From NCBI GenBank assembly GCA_049642465.1, contig JBAROV010000181.1:1-22333 (forward strand): a DNA stretch of 22,333 bases. The letters are read 5' to 3'. The notes beneath the pieces were generated by a model that was given only the letters and a program-made list of their open reading frames with translations, ran no database searches and was not told the DNA's origin. Shown here in pieces: positions 15,882 through 22,333 of this stretch; the first letter of the stretch is position 1; each line of letters starts with the position of its first letter. Source of the DNA: CAWDPQ01 sp049642465 (GTDB lineage Bacteria; Acidobacteriota; Vicinamibacteria; Vicinamibacterales; 2-12-FULL-66-21). A program made the position numbers and the translations under genes.

Positions 15882-17005
15882 CGACCGCCCAGAAAGTGCC
15901 GCTGCTCGATTTGCAGGCACAGTACGCACCGCTCAGATCCGAATTCATCGACGCCATCACGAGAGTTTGCGACAGTCAACAGTTCGTCCTCGGCCCTGAA
16001 GTCGCAGCGCTCGAACGCGAGCTCGCCGAGCGGCTGGAAGTCGCTCACGCGATTGCCGTCTCCTCCGGCACCGATGCCATCCTCGCCGTATTGATGGCCC
16101 TCGGCGTCGGACCTGGGAATGAAGTCATTACCAGCACGTACTCATTTTTCGCGACGGCCGGGTGTGTGGCGCGCCTCGGAGCGACACCGGTGTTCGTGGA
16201 TATCGATCCGGTCACCTTCAACATCGATGCAAATGCTGTCGGGGGCGCTCTCAATCGACGTACTCGCGCGATCATGCCCGTGCACCTCTTCGGGCTGTGC
16301 GCAGATATGGATCCCATTCTCGAGATCGCTCGTACGGCCGGCGTTCCGGTCATAGAGGATGCCTGCCAGGCCATTGGCGCGCGATACAAGAACAGGCAGG
16401 CCGGCAGCATGGGTGCCGCCGGTTGCTTTTCATTCTTTCCCAGCAAGAATCTCGGGGCCTTCGGCGATGGCGGTCTCGTGACCACGAACGATGCTTCTCT
16501 CGCACACGAGGTCCGCCTGCTGCGCAATCACGGTGCGGAGCCGAAGTATTACCATCAGCGAGTAGGGGGAAATTTCCGGCTCGACGCGCTACAGGCAGCA
16601 GTGCTTCGCGTGAAGCTGCCGCACCTTGCTCGTTGGACTGGGATGCGGCGAGAGAACGCGCGTCGCTACCACGCGTTGTTCGGTGATGCTGGGCTCATTG
16701 GGGATGTCACCTTGCCCGTCGAGCCGGACGAGTTCACCCATATCTTCAATCAGTTCGTGGTTCGATTGCCAAACCGCGATGCTGTTCGGAGTCGGCTGAC
16801 TGAAGCCGGGATAGGCACAGAGGTGTACTATCCGGTTCCCTTTCATCGACAGGAGTGCTTTTCCACGCTGGGCTCCCCAGTCGATGCGTTTCCAAACGCC
16901 GATGCGGCTGCCGGATCGAGCCTCGCGCTGCCGATCTATGCCGAGTTGACCGCCGATCAGCAAGCCGCGGTGGTGGGCGCCGTTGCGTCGGCGCTCGCAG
17001 CGTAA
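15878..17005 (+). CDS. DegT/DnrJ/EryC1/StrS sugar aminotransferase
   Basis: A pyridoxal-phosphate enzyme of 375 residues that puts an amino group on a keto nucleotide sugar. Family marks in order: PLLDLQAQYAPLRSE (8-22), FVLGPEVAALERELA (36-50), SSGTDAILAVLMALGVGPG (62-80), DEV-like NEVITSTYSFFATA (81-94), PVFVDIDPVTFNID (104-117), MPVHLFG (133-139), VIEDACQAIGARYKNR (158-173) and FFPSKNLGAFGDGG (186-199), where Lys190 should bind the cofactor and Asp161 the ring nitrogen. It ends in the usual SLALPIYAELT. Close relatives include WbpE, FdtB and QdtB, which act on UDP- or dTDP-linked 3-keto sugars, but the substrate cannot be fixed here. It starts within the stop of the anchored-protein gene and its own stop overlaps the reductase start. 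Confidence 0.92.
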   Translation: MTTAQKVPLLDLQAQYAPLRSEFIDAITRVCDSQQFVLGPEVAALERELAERLEVAHAIAVSSGTDAILAVLMALGVGPGNEVITSTYSFFATAGCVARLGATPVFVDIDPVTFNIDANAVGGALNRRTRAIMPVHLFGLCADMDPILEIARTAGVPVIEDACQAIGARYKNRQAGSMGAAGCFSFFPSKNLGAFGDGGLVTTNDASLAHEVRLLRNHGAEPKYYHQRVGGNFRLDALQAAVLRVKLPHLARWTGMRRENARRYHALFGDAGLIGDVTLPVEPDEFTHIFNQFVVRLPNRDAVRSRLTEAGIGTEVYYPVPFHRQECFSTLGSPVDAFPNADAAAGSSLALPIYAELTADQQAAVVGAVASALAA

Positions 17006-17850
17006 TGCGCGTTCTGGTGACCGGCAAGCAAGGTCTCCTTGGTGGGGCCATCGTCCGGGAATTCTCGTCCACGGCCCAGGTGATCGCGCTCGGGCACGGG
17101 GAGCTGGATGTTTCGGATGCGAATGCTGTCGCAACGACGCTGTCGGAAACCAGACCCGACCTCGTCATCAACTGCGCGGCGTATAACGACGTCGATCGAG
17201 CCGAGGACGATCCCGCTCGAGCGCTGGAAGTCAACGCATTCGGACCCCTCGCTCTCGCTCGCGCCACGGTCGAGCGCGACGTATCACTGATTCACTTCAG
17301 CACTGATTTCGTGTTCGACGGAGAAAAAGGTTCGCCGTATACCGAGCATGACGAACCGAACCCGAGGGGCGCGTATGCAGCCTCGAAGCTGTTGGGCGAC
17401 TGGCTTGCGCTCCAAGCCCCGCGTTCGTGGGTATTGCGAGTGGAGAGCTTGTTCGGACCACGCGCACCGGGAGACAAGCGACGGAGCAGCCTTGGGACGA
17501 TTCTCGACGGAATTCGGCGGGGCGATGAAGTCTCAGTGTTTACTGATCGTACCGTCTCGCCAAGCTACACCGCGGACGTGGCACAGGTGACACGCGCGGT
17601 GATCGAACGCGGCGCGCCCTGTGGCCTGTATCACTGCGTCAACTCAGGTGCGGCGACATGGGCGGAGGTCGCGGCTGAAGCGGCACGCCTCATGGGGCTG
17701 CCGCTGCGGATGCGGCCGGTTACTCTGGAGACCGCTGACCTGAGAGCGCCCCGGCCACGATATTGCGCGCTGTCGAACGCAAAGCTCGCATCGATTGGGA
17801 TCGCGATGCCGACGTGGCAGGATGCGCTGGCGCGGTACTTAGGGGCCTGA
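17005..17850 (+). CDS. rfbD: dTDP-4-dehydrorhamnose reductase-like protein (RmlD)
   Basis: An extended short-chain dehydrogenase of 281 residues. The start is the ATG in TAATG overlapping the aminotransferase stop; upstream codons in this frame are shadow. The NAD(P) motif is GKQGLLGG (7-14), and the RmlD-type signatures LDVSDANAV, LVINCAAYNDVDRAEDDP, ALEVNAFGPLALA and STDFVFDG (99-106) are present, with catalytic Tyr124 and Lys128 in YAASK. RmlD reduces dTDP-4-keto-L-rhamnose to dTDP-L-rhamnose, but relatives reduce other dTDP-4-keto-6-deoxy sugars. RmlA, RmlB and RmlC are not in the window. Next to a sugar aminotransferase it may make an amino-deoxy sugar, or the two may serve separate sugars; the sequence does not settle this. 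Confidence 0.85.
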   Translation: MRVLVTGKQGLLGGAIVREFSSTAQVIALGHGELDVSDANAVATTLSETRPDLVINCAAYNDVDRAEDDPARALEVNAFGPLALARATVERDVSLIHFSTDFVFDGEKGSPYTEHDEPNPRGAYAASKLLGDWLALQAPRSWVLRVESLFGPRAPGDKRRSSLGTILDGIRRGDEVSVFTDRTVSPSYTADVAQVTRAVIERGAPCGLYHCVNSGAATWAEVAAEAARLMGLPLRMRPVTLETADLRAPRPRYCALSNAKLASIGIAMPTWQDALARYLGA

Positions 17851-17893
17851 GGCTCTCGGAGCAGCCGGACGAGCCTACGGCATACACGACGAG

Positions 17894-17917
17894 CCCGAAG
17901 CCACGATGAGCACGAAG
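17894..17917. repeat. CACGAAG-type 9-base repeat, second site
   Basis: CCCGAAG (17894-17900), CACGATG (17902-17908) and CACGAAG (17911-17917) follow at 8- to 9-base steps, and ACACGACGA just upstream looks like a further degraded unit. This is the same unit as at 15167-15200 and again lies just 3' of a gene. Confidence 0.5.
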
Positions 17918-17977
17918 TCACGCGTGAAAGGCCTTGGCCGCCTTCGCCGGTACGCGTTCAGTGTCGGAATGGGGGCT

Positions 17978-18148
17978 GTCACAGCTGAATCGATATCGCT
18001 GCGGGCGCCCACGCGGGTCCTGTCGCGCGGCAGCCCATTCGGATGCAAGCGCGACGCGACGAGGTGCACGGGTACCCGCGCTTGATCCGAATGGGCGCCC
18101 GCCGCGCGCCACCCGCGAGCCCGCGGTCGCTACCGATTCAGCTGTGAC
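17978..18148. repeat. 171-base imperfect palindrome (two inverted arms)
   Basis: The ends are a perfect 15-base inverted repeat: GTCACAGCTGAATCG at 17978-17992 and its complement at 18134-18148. The inner ends also pair: CCCATTCGGAT (18034-18044) with ATCCGAATGGG (18085-18095), and CAAGCGCG (18046-18053) with CGCGCTTG (18077-18084), leaving a single unpaired G at 18045 and a 23-base loop (18054-18076). Between these blocks the arms still align with small gaps (CGCGGGT and GCGCGGC shared). As RNA it could fold into one very long hairpin. The layout fits a non-autonomous palindromic element (MITE- or REP/BIME-like), a bidirectional terminator or a structured RNA. No target-site duplication is evident at the edges. 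Confidence 0.85.
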
Positions 18149-18176
18149 GCGCCAGTAGCCTGCCTGGTTGATCCGA

Positions 18177-19322
18177 TTAGGCCAGCACTTCTTTCACGAG
18201 CGAGGCGATTCTCGCACCCACCGCCAGACATGCCGTCAGGCCCGGCGACTCAATTCCGGCAGCCTGAATCAGCGCAGGCTGCCGCGCGTCGCGCCGAATG
18301 ATGAAATCCGCAAATTTCTCCTCAGGTGGATGCAGCTTCGCACGAATCCCCGTGCCGCCGTAAGTAAGGTCATCGAGCGTCAGGTCTGGCATCAGCAGCT
18401 TCGCCGATTCCAGAAAGTGTTCGAGCGGGAGCCGGTTGCGCTCGTAATCATCCTTCTCTTGCTGGTAATGCGCCGTTGGCCCGAGCATCACACGTCCGCC
18501 GACGGTTTTTGTGAAGTGCACGCCCAAGCCGTGACCCGAGGCGTGCGGGAGCGGATACACGAGGCCGTTCAGCCACGAGCTTCGAGCAGTCTTCAATTCC
18601 GCGTACTCACCTCGTACTGGATAGATCCGGAACGATTCTCCCCCTAGCATCCGCGACACATCGTCGGCATACAGTCCCGCAGCGTTCACGACGGAGCGGG
18701 CGAGGATTGTCTCTCGCTCGGTCCGAAGGGCAAACCCGTCTGGCTTGCAATCGGCGTCCACGAGTGGCGTGCCGCAGAGCACGATGGCATCTCGTGATGC
18801 CGCAATCTTCCGGAGGGTTCGCACGAGGGCCTCTGCCTCGACGCGACCGGAACGCGGCGACCACATGGCTGCGGCTGCTCGTATCTTTGGCTCCCGTTTT
18901 CGTACCTCGGCTTCACCCACGATCGAAACGTTCTTCACGCCGTTTGCTTCGGCGCCGAGCTTCAGACGCTCGAGGATCGGGATTTCTTCCGGCTCCGATG
19001 CGACAACGAATTTGCCGCACTGATCGTGAGGCACATCATGCTGCTCGCAGAACGCGTACAAACGCTCCGCTCCTTCGAGGCAGAGCGTTCCCTTCAGCGA
19101 ATTCGGAGGATAGTACAGCCCTGCGTGGATGACGGCACTGTTGTGCGTGCTCATCTCCATGCCCGGGCGAGGATGGCGTTCCAGGACGACGACGGAGCGG
19201 CCAGCGGCGGCGATTTCTCCCGCCGCAGCCAAGCCGGTCACGCCGCCGCCGACGATGACGACGTCTACGGCTTCGCTGATGGGTGCCTCTTCAGGCGATC
19301 TATCATAGCCGAACGATGCCAC
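18177..19322 (-). CDS. lhgO: L-2-hydroxyglutarate oxidase-like FAD protein
   Basis: A 381-residue flavoprotein of the DAO superfamily. The dinucleotide-binding site is VVIVGGGVTGLAAAGEI (21-37), with Glu48 at the end of the second strand (VVLERH) binding the adenosine ribose. STHNSAVIHAGLYYPPNSLK (58-77) is the signature of the L-2-hydroxyglutarate oxidase/dehydrogenase family (LhgO), which oxidises L-2-hydroxyglutarate to 2-oxoglutarate and passes electrons to oxygen or the respiratory chain. VNAAGLYADD, YPVRGEYAEL, VHFTKTVGGRVMLGPTAH and the C-terminal SPGLTACLAVGARIASLV fit as well. The GTG at 19322 is the only start in frame that includes the FAD motif. It is divergent from the FkbM gene across 46 bases. 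Related glycerol-3-phosphate or other 2-hydroxy acid oxidases cannot be excluded. Confidence 0.85.
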   Translation of the reverse strand: MASFGYDRSPEEAPISEAVDVVIVGGGVTGLAAAGEIAAAGRSVVVLERHPRPGMEMSTHNSAVIHAGLYYPPNSLKGTLCLEGAERLYAFCEQHDVPHDQCGKFVVASEPEEIPILERLKLGAEANGVKNVSIVGEAEVRKREPKIRAAAAMWSPRSGRVEAEALVRTLRKIAASRDAIVLCGTPLVDADCKPDGFALRTERETILARSVVNAAGLYADDVSRMLGGESFRIYPVRGEYAELKTARSSWLNGLVYPLPHASGHGLGVHFTKTVGGRVMLGPTAHYQQEKDDYERNRLPLEHFLESAKLLMPDLTLDDLTYGGTGIRAKLHPPEEKFADFIIRRDARQPALIQAAGIESPGLTACLAVGARIASLVKEVLA

Positions 19323-19368
19323 TCGATTCTGCGCCGGCGCTAATGCCGAACGCTCTCATCGGTTGAAA

Positions 19369-20139
19369 ATGATTCTTCGACGTCTTACGCGTGTGCTCCT
19401 CGTGCTCGTCGTGTTGGCTGCCGTGGCCACGGGGTCTGGTTACATGGGACTCAGAGTTGGCCGACAGTACGAACGGAATCGGCTATGTTGCGACACTCCC
19501 AGACCGCGCAATCTATGGCTCTCCGCCCGTGAAGTGTTCGGACAGGCTCGTTTCTATTCACAGATCGGTCAGGACAAGTGGGTGCTCGAAACAGTCTTTC
19601 CAGATGTCAAGAATGGATTCTTTCTTGACGTCGGATCGGGCGACGGCACACAGCTCTCAAATACGAAAGCGCTGGAAGAACACGGTTGGCGGGGCATCTG
19701 CATCGATCCGTTTCCCACGAACATGGAGGGGCGGACGTGTCAGATGCTCAAGGAGGTTGTCTTCAGCGAATCAGGGAAGCGCATGCAATTTCAGGCGTCC
19801 GGAGAGGTCGGCGGCATTCGCGACACGCTGGGAAAATGGAAGGGTGAAGCGCTTGGCGCGCCGACCGTCGAGTTTACGACGGTGACGCTTCGCGATGTCC
19901 TTGAGAACACCAGGGCGCCCAAGTTCATCCATTTTGTCAGCCTGGACATCGAAGGCGCGGAGCTCGAAGCGCTCAAGGCCTTTCCGTTCGACCAGTACAA
20001 GATTGGCGCCATGGCCGTGGAGCACAACGACGAGGAGCCGAAGCGGACGGAGATCGAGGCCTTGATGAGGCGCCACGGCTATCGCCGGGTGCACTCATGG
20101 CAACAGGACGATTTTTACGTGCCAGAGCGCGGCCGGTAA
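19369..20139 (+). CDS. FkbM family methyltransferase with membrane anchor
   Basis: A predicted SAM-dependent methyltransferase of 256 residues. The ATG at 19369 is chosen; a TTG six bases upstream would add two residues. Residues about 7-26 form one membrane helix, so the catalytic domain is tethered. The FkbM pattern is clear: FYSQIGQDKWVLETVF (62-77), NGFFLDVGSGDGTQLSNTKALEEHGWRG (82-109, with the SAM-binding DVGSGDG), CIDPFP (111-116), TVTLRDVLENTRAP, HFVSLDIEGAELEALKAFPF and the ending HGYRRVHSWQQDDFYV. FkbM-type enzymes O-methylate sugars, polyketides or peptides. With polysaccharide genes 2-4 kb upstream, methylation of a surface sugar is a reasonable guess. It converges on the next gene with only 37 bases between the stops. 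Confidence 0.85.
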   Translation: MILRRLTRVLLVLVVLAAVATGSGYMGLRVGRQYERNRLCCDTPRPRNLWLSAREVFGQARFYSQIGQDKWVLETVFPDVKNGFFLDVGSGDGTQLSNTKALEEHGWRGICIDPFPTNMEGRTCQMLKEVVFSESGKRMQFQASGEVGGIRDTLGKWKGEALGAPTVEFTTVTLRDVLENTRAPKFIHFVSLDIEGAELEALKAFPFDQYKIGAMAVEHNDEEPKRTEIEALMRRHGYRRVHSWQQDDFYVPERGR

Positions 20140-20176
20140 GCGGGCTATTCAGCGAGTCCAGCGTGACCGCGGCTGA

Positions 20177-22333
20177 TCACGATCGCAGCGCTGCAGCCGC
20201 CGGCCTCGTGTCCAGATCCACGCGCGAGGAAACCGCCGACGATCGGAGCACCGCGAGGGGAACCAGCAGACCGACGTAGATAAAGGCCGCTCCCAGAAGA
20301 TTCGCCTGGATCCCGATCCACATCGAAATCGCCACCGCGATCACCGAGCCCAGGACCCCGCAGGCGCCGTTGACGCCCCACATCCAGGCTGTCGCCGCCG
20401 GCGAGAGATTCCCCACCGCGCGAAGGCCGGTGGGAAAGAAGAAGCCCAAAACGGTTGCCACCGGCGCGAGAAAGGCAATGACGGTCATCACCCGAACCGT
20501 GAGTGAGGCCCCACCGAACGCACGCGTGGCGGGACCTGCGACGAGCGCGGTGACAACGATGATAGCGCCCGCAACGATCGGCAGCACGAACTCCGGACGT
20601 CGCATTCTTGGTACCGCGATATCCGAGAGGTAGCTGCCGATCCCCGCAAACAGGATCATCGAAAACAGCGTGACCGAGAACGTATACGCCGGGTGACCGA
20701 GAAAGACTGAGAAGCGCTGGAGCAGGGCAATTTGCACCAGCATGAACCCGATGCCGATGCCGCAGAAGTAGAGCACGCTCCACGTGAACACACCGGCCGC
20801 CATCGTCGGGCGGCCGGTCGCGAGGAGTGGCCAGATGATGATCGCGATAACGAGCGACACGGCGATGACGAAGAGCAGGACGAGCGTCGCGGTCGCGCGA
20901 ATGTTCCCCCACATCACGCCTCCCCTGGGGAGCGTGTACACACGCGCGAAGCTGCGCGGCTTCAGCATGTTGAAGAAGAACGGACGTTCGTCGGTGGGGG
21001 GACTGTAATCAAAATCCGGGTCTTCGGTTGCGAGCGCCAACTCGGCTGGCGTCGTGCTCCTTGCGATGCGATCCACGCGCGCATTGCTGCCGCCGGTCCA
21101 CGGCGACGCCTGGATGGTGAAGCCTTCGGCTTCGACGATCCGGCGCACGACAGCCTCATCGTCTGCGGTAAACGGGCTGAGAGAGGTCAGGAGCGTGGCG
21201 GTGCGATCGCGCGTCACGAGGAGAAGGTGATCAACGGGCCGTCTAACGTTCAGTTCCAGCATCGACGCCACAGCCAGCGCCAGCAACCGATGTGTTTCCG
21301 AAACATTGTTGGGTGAAAACCAGCGTGACACGCTGAACACGCCGGTCGGCTTCAGCCGGGAGAGAAACACCTTCCATCCATCCACGGTGTAGAGGCCATT
21401 TTCTGAAAGCGTGAATGCGCCAGCACCAGTCGCGGCCCAGGTGTCGATGAGCGACATCTGAATGACGTCGAATCGCTGATTGCTCCTGGTCAGAAACGCC
21501 CGCGCATCGTCATGAACCAGTTCAACTTCTGGTCTCGAAGCGATTCCGGCGAACTCGCGATGTTTGTGGCTCAGAAAATCCAGGACCGCTCCGTTGACGT
21601 CGATGCCGAGAATCGATTCGCTTCGTCCCCAGATTGCCGACAGAATGTCCCGCCCTCCGCCAGTCCCGATGATTGCCGCGCTGCCGCGGCGAAGGTGGTA
21701 GGGCAGCGCCGTCACATCGTGCTGGACCCAGTCGAGCGAATTGACATTGCCGTCCCACTGCGTGATCGGTGTCCCGGCTTCGCCATCGATAGCCATCCAG
21801 GCGAGTGTCGCCGGACGATTCGGCGTCAGCTTGCCGGGACCCCACAGGAAATTGTTCTCCTGCACGGGCTTCTGCAGAATCACGAACGAATGGCTGTTCC
21901 AGCGCGTTGCTTCGAACGTTGGCGTCGCCATCCAGAACTGACGATTCTTCGGAAACGCGACCTCCAGCCGTTCCATGTTCGAACCGTTCCAGAGCGCGAC
22001 GACGATCAGGAGTGCCGCTGCCAGTGCCGGGCGGATCCGAATGCGCGATTGCAGGCGCGCGAAGCAGAATGCGCCAAGAGCTGCAGCGGCCGCTGCTGCG
22101 ATCATGAGCGACGTGACATTGAAGCGCCCTGAGTCGAGAAGCGGCACCACCGCCACGCACGCGCCAGCCGCCCCTGCAAGATCCCAGGCGTAGAGCTTCC
22201 CGATCGGTCCGGTGCTGCGGGTTAGGGCGATCGTGACGACCATCCCGGAGAAGAAGAAGGGAAGCGCAAGCACCGCCGTGACCGCCGCGATTGCGACCAC
22301 TTCCATCACCGAGAACCGATTCAGCGCAGGAAT
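20177..22333 (-). CDS. Spermidine synthase-like membrane protein (5' end missing)
   Basis: The frame is open to the right edge, so the true start lies outside; at least 719 codons are present. An internal GTG at 22309 is not the likely start, because family members carry further membrane segments before ALPFFFSGMVV. In order: two to four membrane helices, a soluble domain with the SAM-type site GTGGGRD (about 21647-21667), LGIDVNGAVLDF, HDDARAFL and DVIQMSLIDTWAATGAGAFTL, then six or so membrane helices to a hydrophilic end. The soluble part resembles the spermidine/spermine synthase fold, but proteins of this 'fused' architecture are widespread and uncharacterised; many lack the residues for polyamine binding. 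Aminopropyl transfer should not be assumed. ENGLYTVDGWKVFLSRLKP and TDERPFFFNML are typical of the group. Confidence 0.8.
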   Translation of the reverse strand: MPALNRFSVMEVVAIAAVTAVLALPFFFSGMVVTIALTRSTGPIGKLYAWDLAGAAGACVAVVPLLDSGRFNVTSLMIAAAAAAALGAFCFARLQSRIRIRPALAAALLIVVALWNGSNMERLEVAFPKNRQFWMATPTFEATRWNSHSFVILQKPVQENNFLWGPGKLTPNRPATLAWMAIDGEAGTPITQWDGNVNSLDWVQHDVTALPYHLRRGSAAIIGTGGGRDILSAIWGRSESILGIDVNGAVLDFLSHKHREFAGIASRPEVELVHDDARAFLTRSNQRFDVIQMSLIDTWAATGAGAFTLSENGLYTVDGWKVFLSRLKPTGVFSVSRWFSPNNVSETHRLLALAVASMLELNVRRPVDHLLLVTRDRTATLLTSLSPFTADDEAVVRRIVEAEGFTIQASPWTGGSNARVDRIARSTTPAELALATEDPDFDYSPPTDERPFFFNMLKPRSFARVYTLPRGGVMWGNIRATATLVLLFVIAVSLVIAIIIWPLLATGRPTMAAGVFTWSVLYFCGIGIGFMLVQIALLQRFSVFLGHPAYTFSVTLFSMILFAGIGSYLSDIAVPRMRRPEFVLPIVAGAIIVVTALVAGPATRAFGGASLTVRVMTVIAFLAPVATVLGFFFPTGLRAVGNLSPAATAWMWGVNGACGVLGSVIAVAISMWIGIQANLLGAAFIYVGLLVPLAVLRSSAVSSRVDLDTRPAAAALRS

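Larger units (their letters stand above)
17851..18176. other. 326-base gap between convergent genes
   Basis: No credible gene is seen here. The first part (17894-17917) holds a second copy of the CACGAAG-type 9-base repeat. Most of the rest is the 171-base imperfect palindrome at 17978-18148. Short open frames on both strands are by-products of the palindrome and have no ribosome-binding site or recognisable product. Both flanking genes point into this gap, so any transcription terminator for them must lie here. Confidence 0.7.

Noticed and set aside
17978..18148. Integron attC site or insertion-sequence terminal repeats
   Set aside because: The ends lack the GTTRRRY/RYYYAAC core sites of attC, no transposase or integrase is present, and no target duplication is seen.
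17934..18158. A 74-codon open frame in the gap between convergent genes
   Set aside because: It spans the palindrome; no ribosome-binding site and no recognisable product. Frames also open on the opposite strand, as expected for inverted-repeat DNA.
19302..19307. TATGAT on the minus strand as a -10 box for the flavoprotein gene
   Set aside because: It lies inside the coding region downstream of the only start codon that keeps the FAD motif, and no -35 box is found at the right distance.

Overview
The window is GC-rich (roughly 60-65% by eye) and densely coded. It carries a secreted VWA protein of the type named for Acidobacteria (the 'VWFA-related Acidobacterial domain'). With the gene density, scarce Shine-Dalgarno sites and short tandem repeats in the gaps, this points to a soil-type Acidobacteriota genome, possibly class Vicinamibacteria. 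The phylum call rests mainly on that one family and is inference. No plasmid, phage, insertion sequence, CRISPR, tRNA or rRNA signal was seen.

Layout. Bases 1-2516 hold two exported proteins: a small CpxP/Spy-like LTxxQ protein and the VWA protein. Bases 2544-7734 are housekeeping: a class A penicillin-binding protein, the DNA polymerase III delta' subunit (holB), a PSP1/RicT-family protein with an unusual Cys/Gly-rich tail, and pdxA. Bases 7731-15219 form a tightly overlapping run: a polytopic membrane protein, smpB, then three more large polytopic membrane proteins. These four look like GT-C/YfhO-type sugar-transfer or envelope-polymer proteins. Bases 15327-17850 form a second coupled set: an anchored protein of unknown function, a DegT-family sugar aminotransferase and an RmlD-like dTDP-4-dehydrorhamnose reductase. 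Then come a 326-base gap holding a striking 171-base imperfect palindrome, a minus-strand L-2-hydroxyglutarate oxidase-like flavoprotein, a plus-strand membrane-anchored FkbM-type methyltransferase, and a minus-strand spermidine-synthase-like membrane protein that runs off the right edge.

How they fit. The GT-C-like proteins, aminotransferase, RmlD-like reductase and FkbM methyltransferase suggest a cell-surface glycan or glycolipid function, fed by nucleotide sugars whose other enzymes lie elsewhere. The class A PBP builds peptidoglycan in the same compartment. smpB (trans-translation) and pdxA (vitamin B6) appear to share transcription with this group without an obvious functional link.

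The least explained features are non-coding. Five gaps carry their own short degenerate tandem repeat (7- or 9-base periods, or CCTCCTG blocks), and the long palindrome sits between two convergent genes. I found no clear new defence or mobile system. The best candidates for something undescribed are the palindrome, the GT-C/smpB cluster and the Cys-rich tail of the PSP1 protein.
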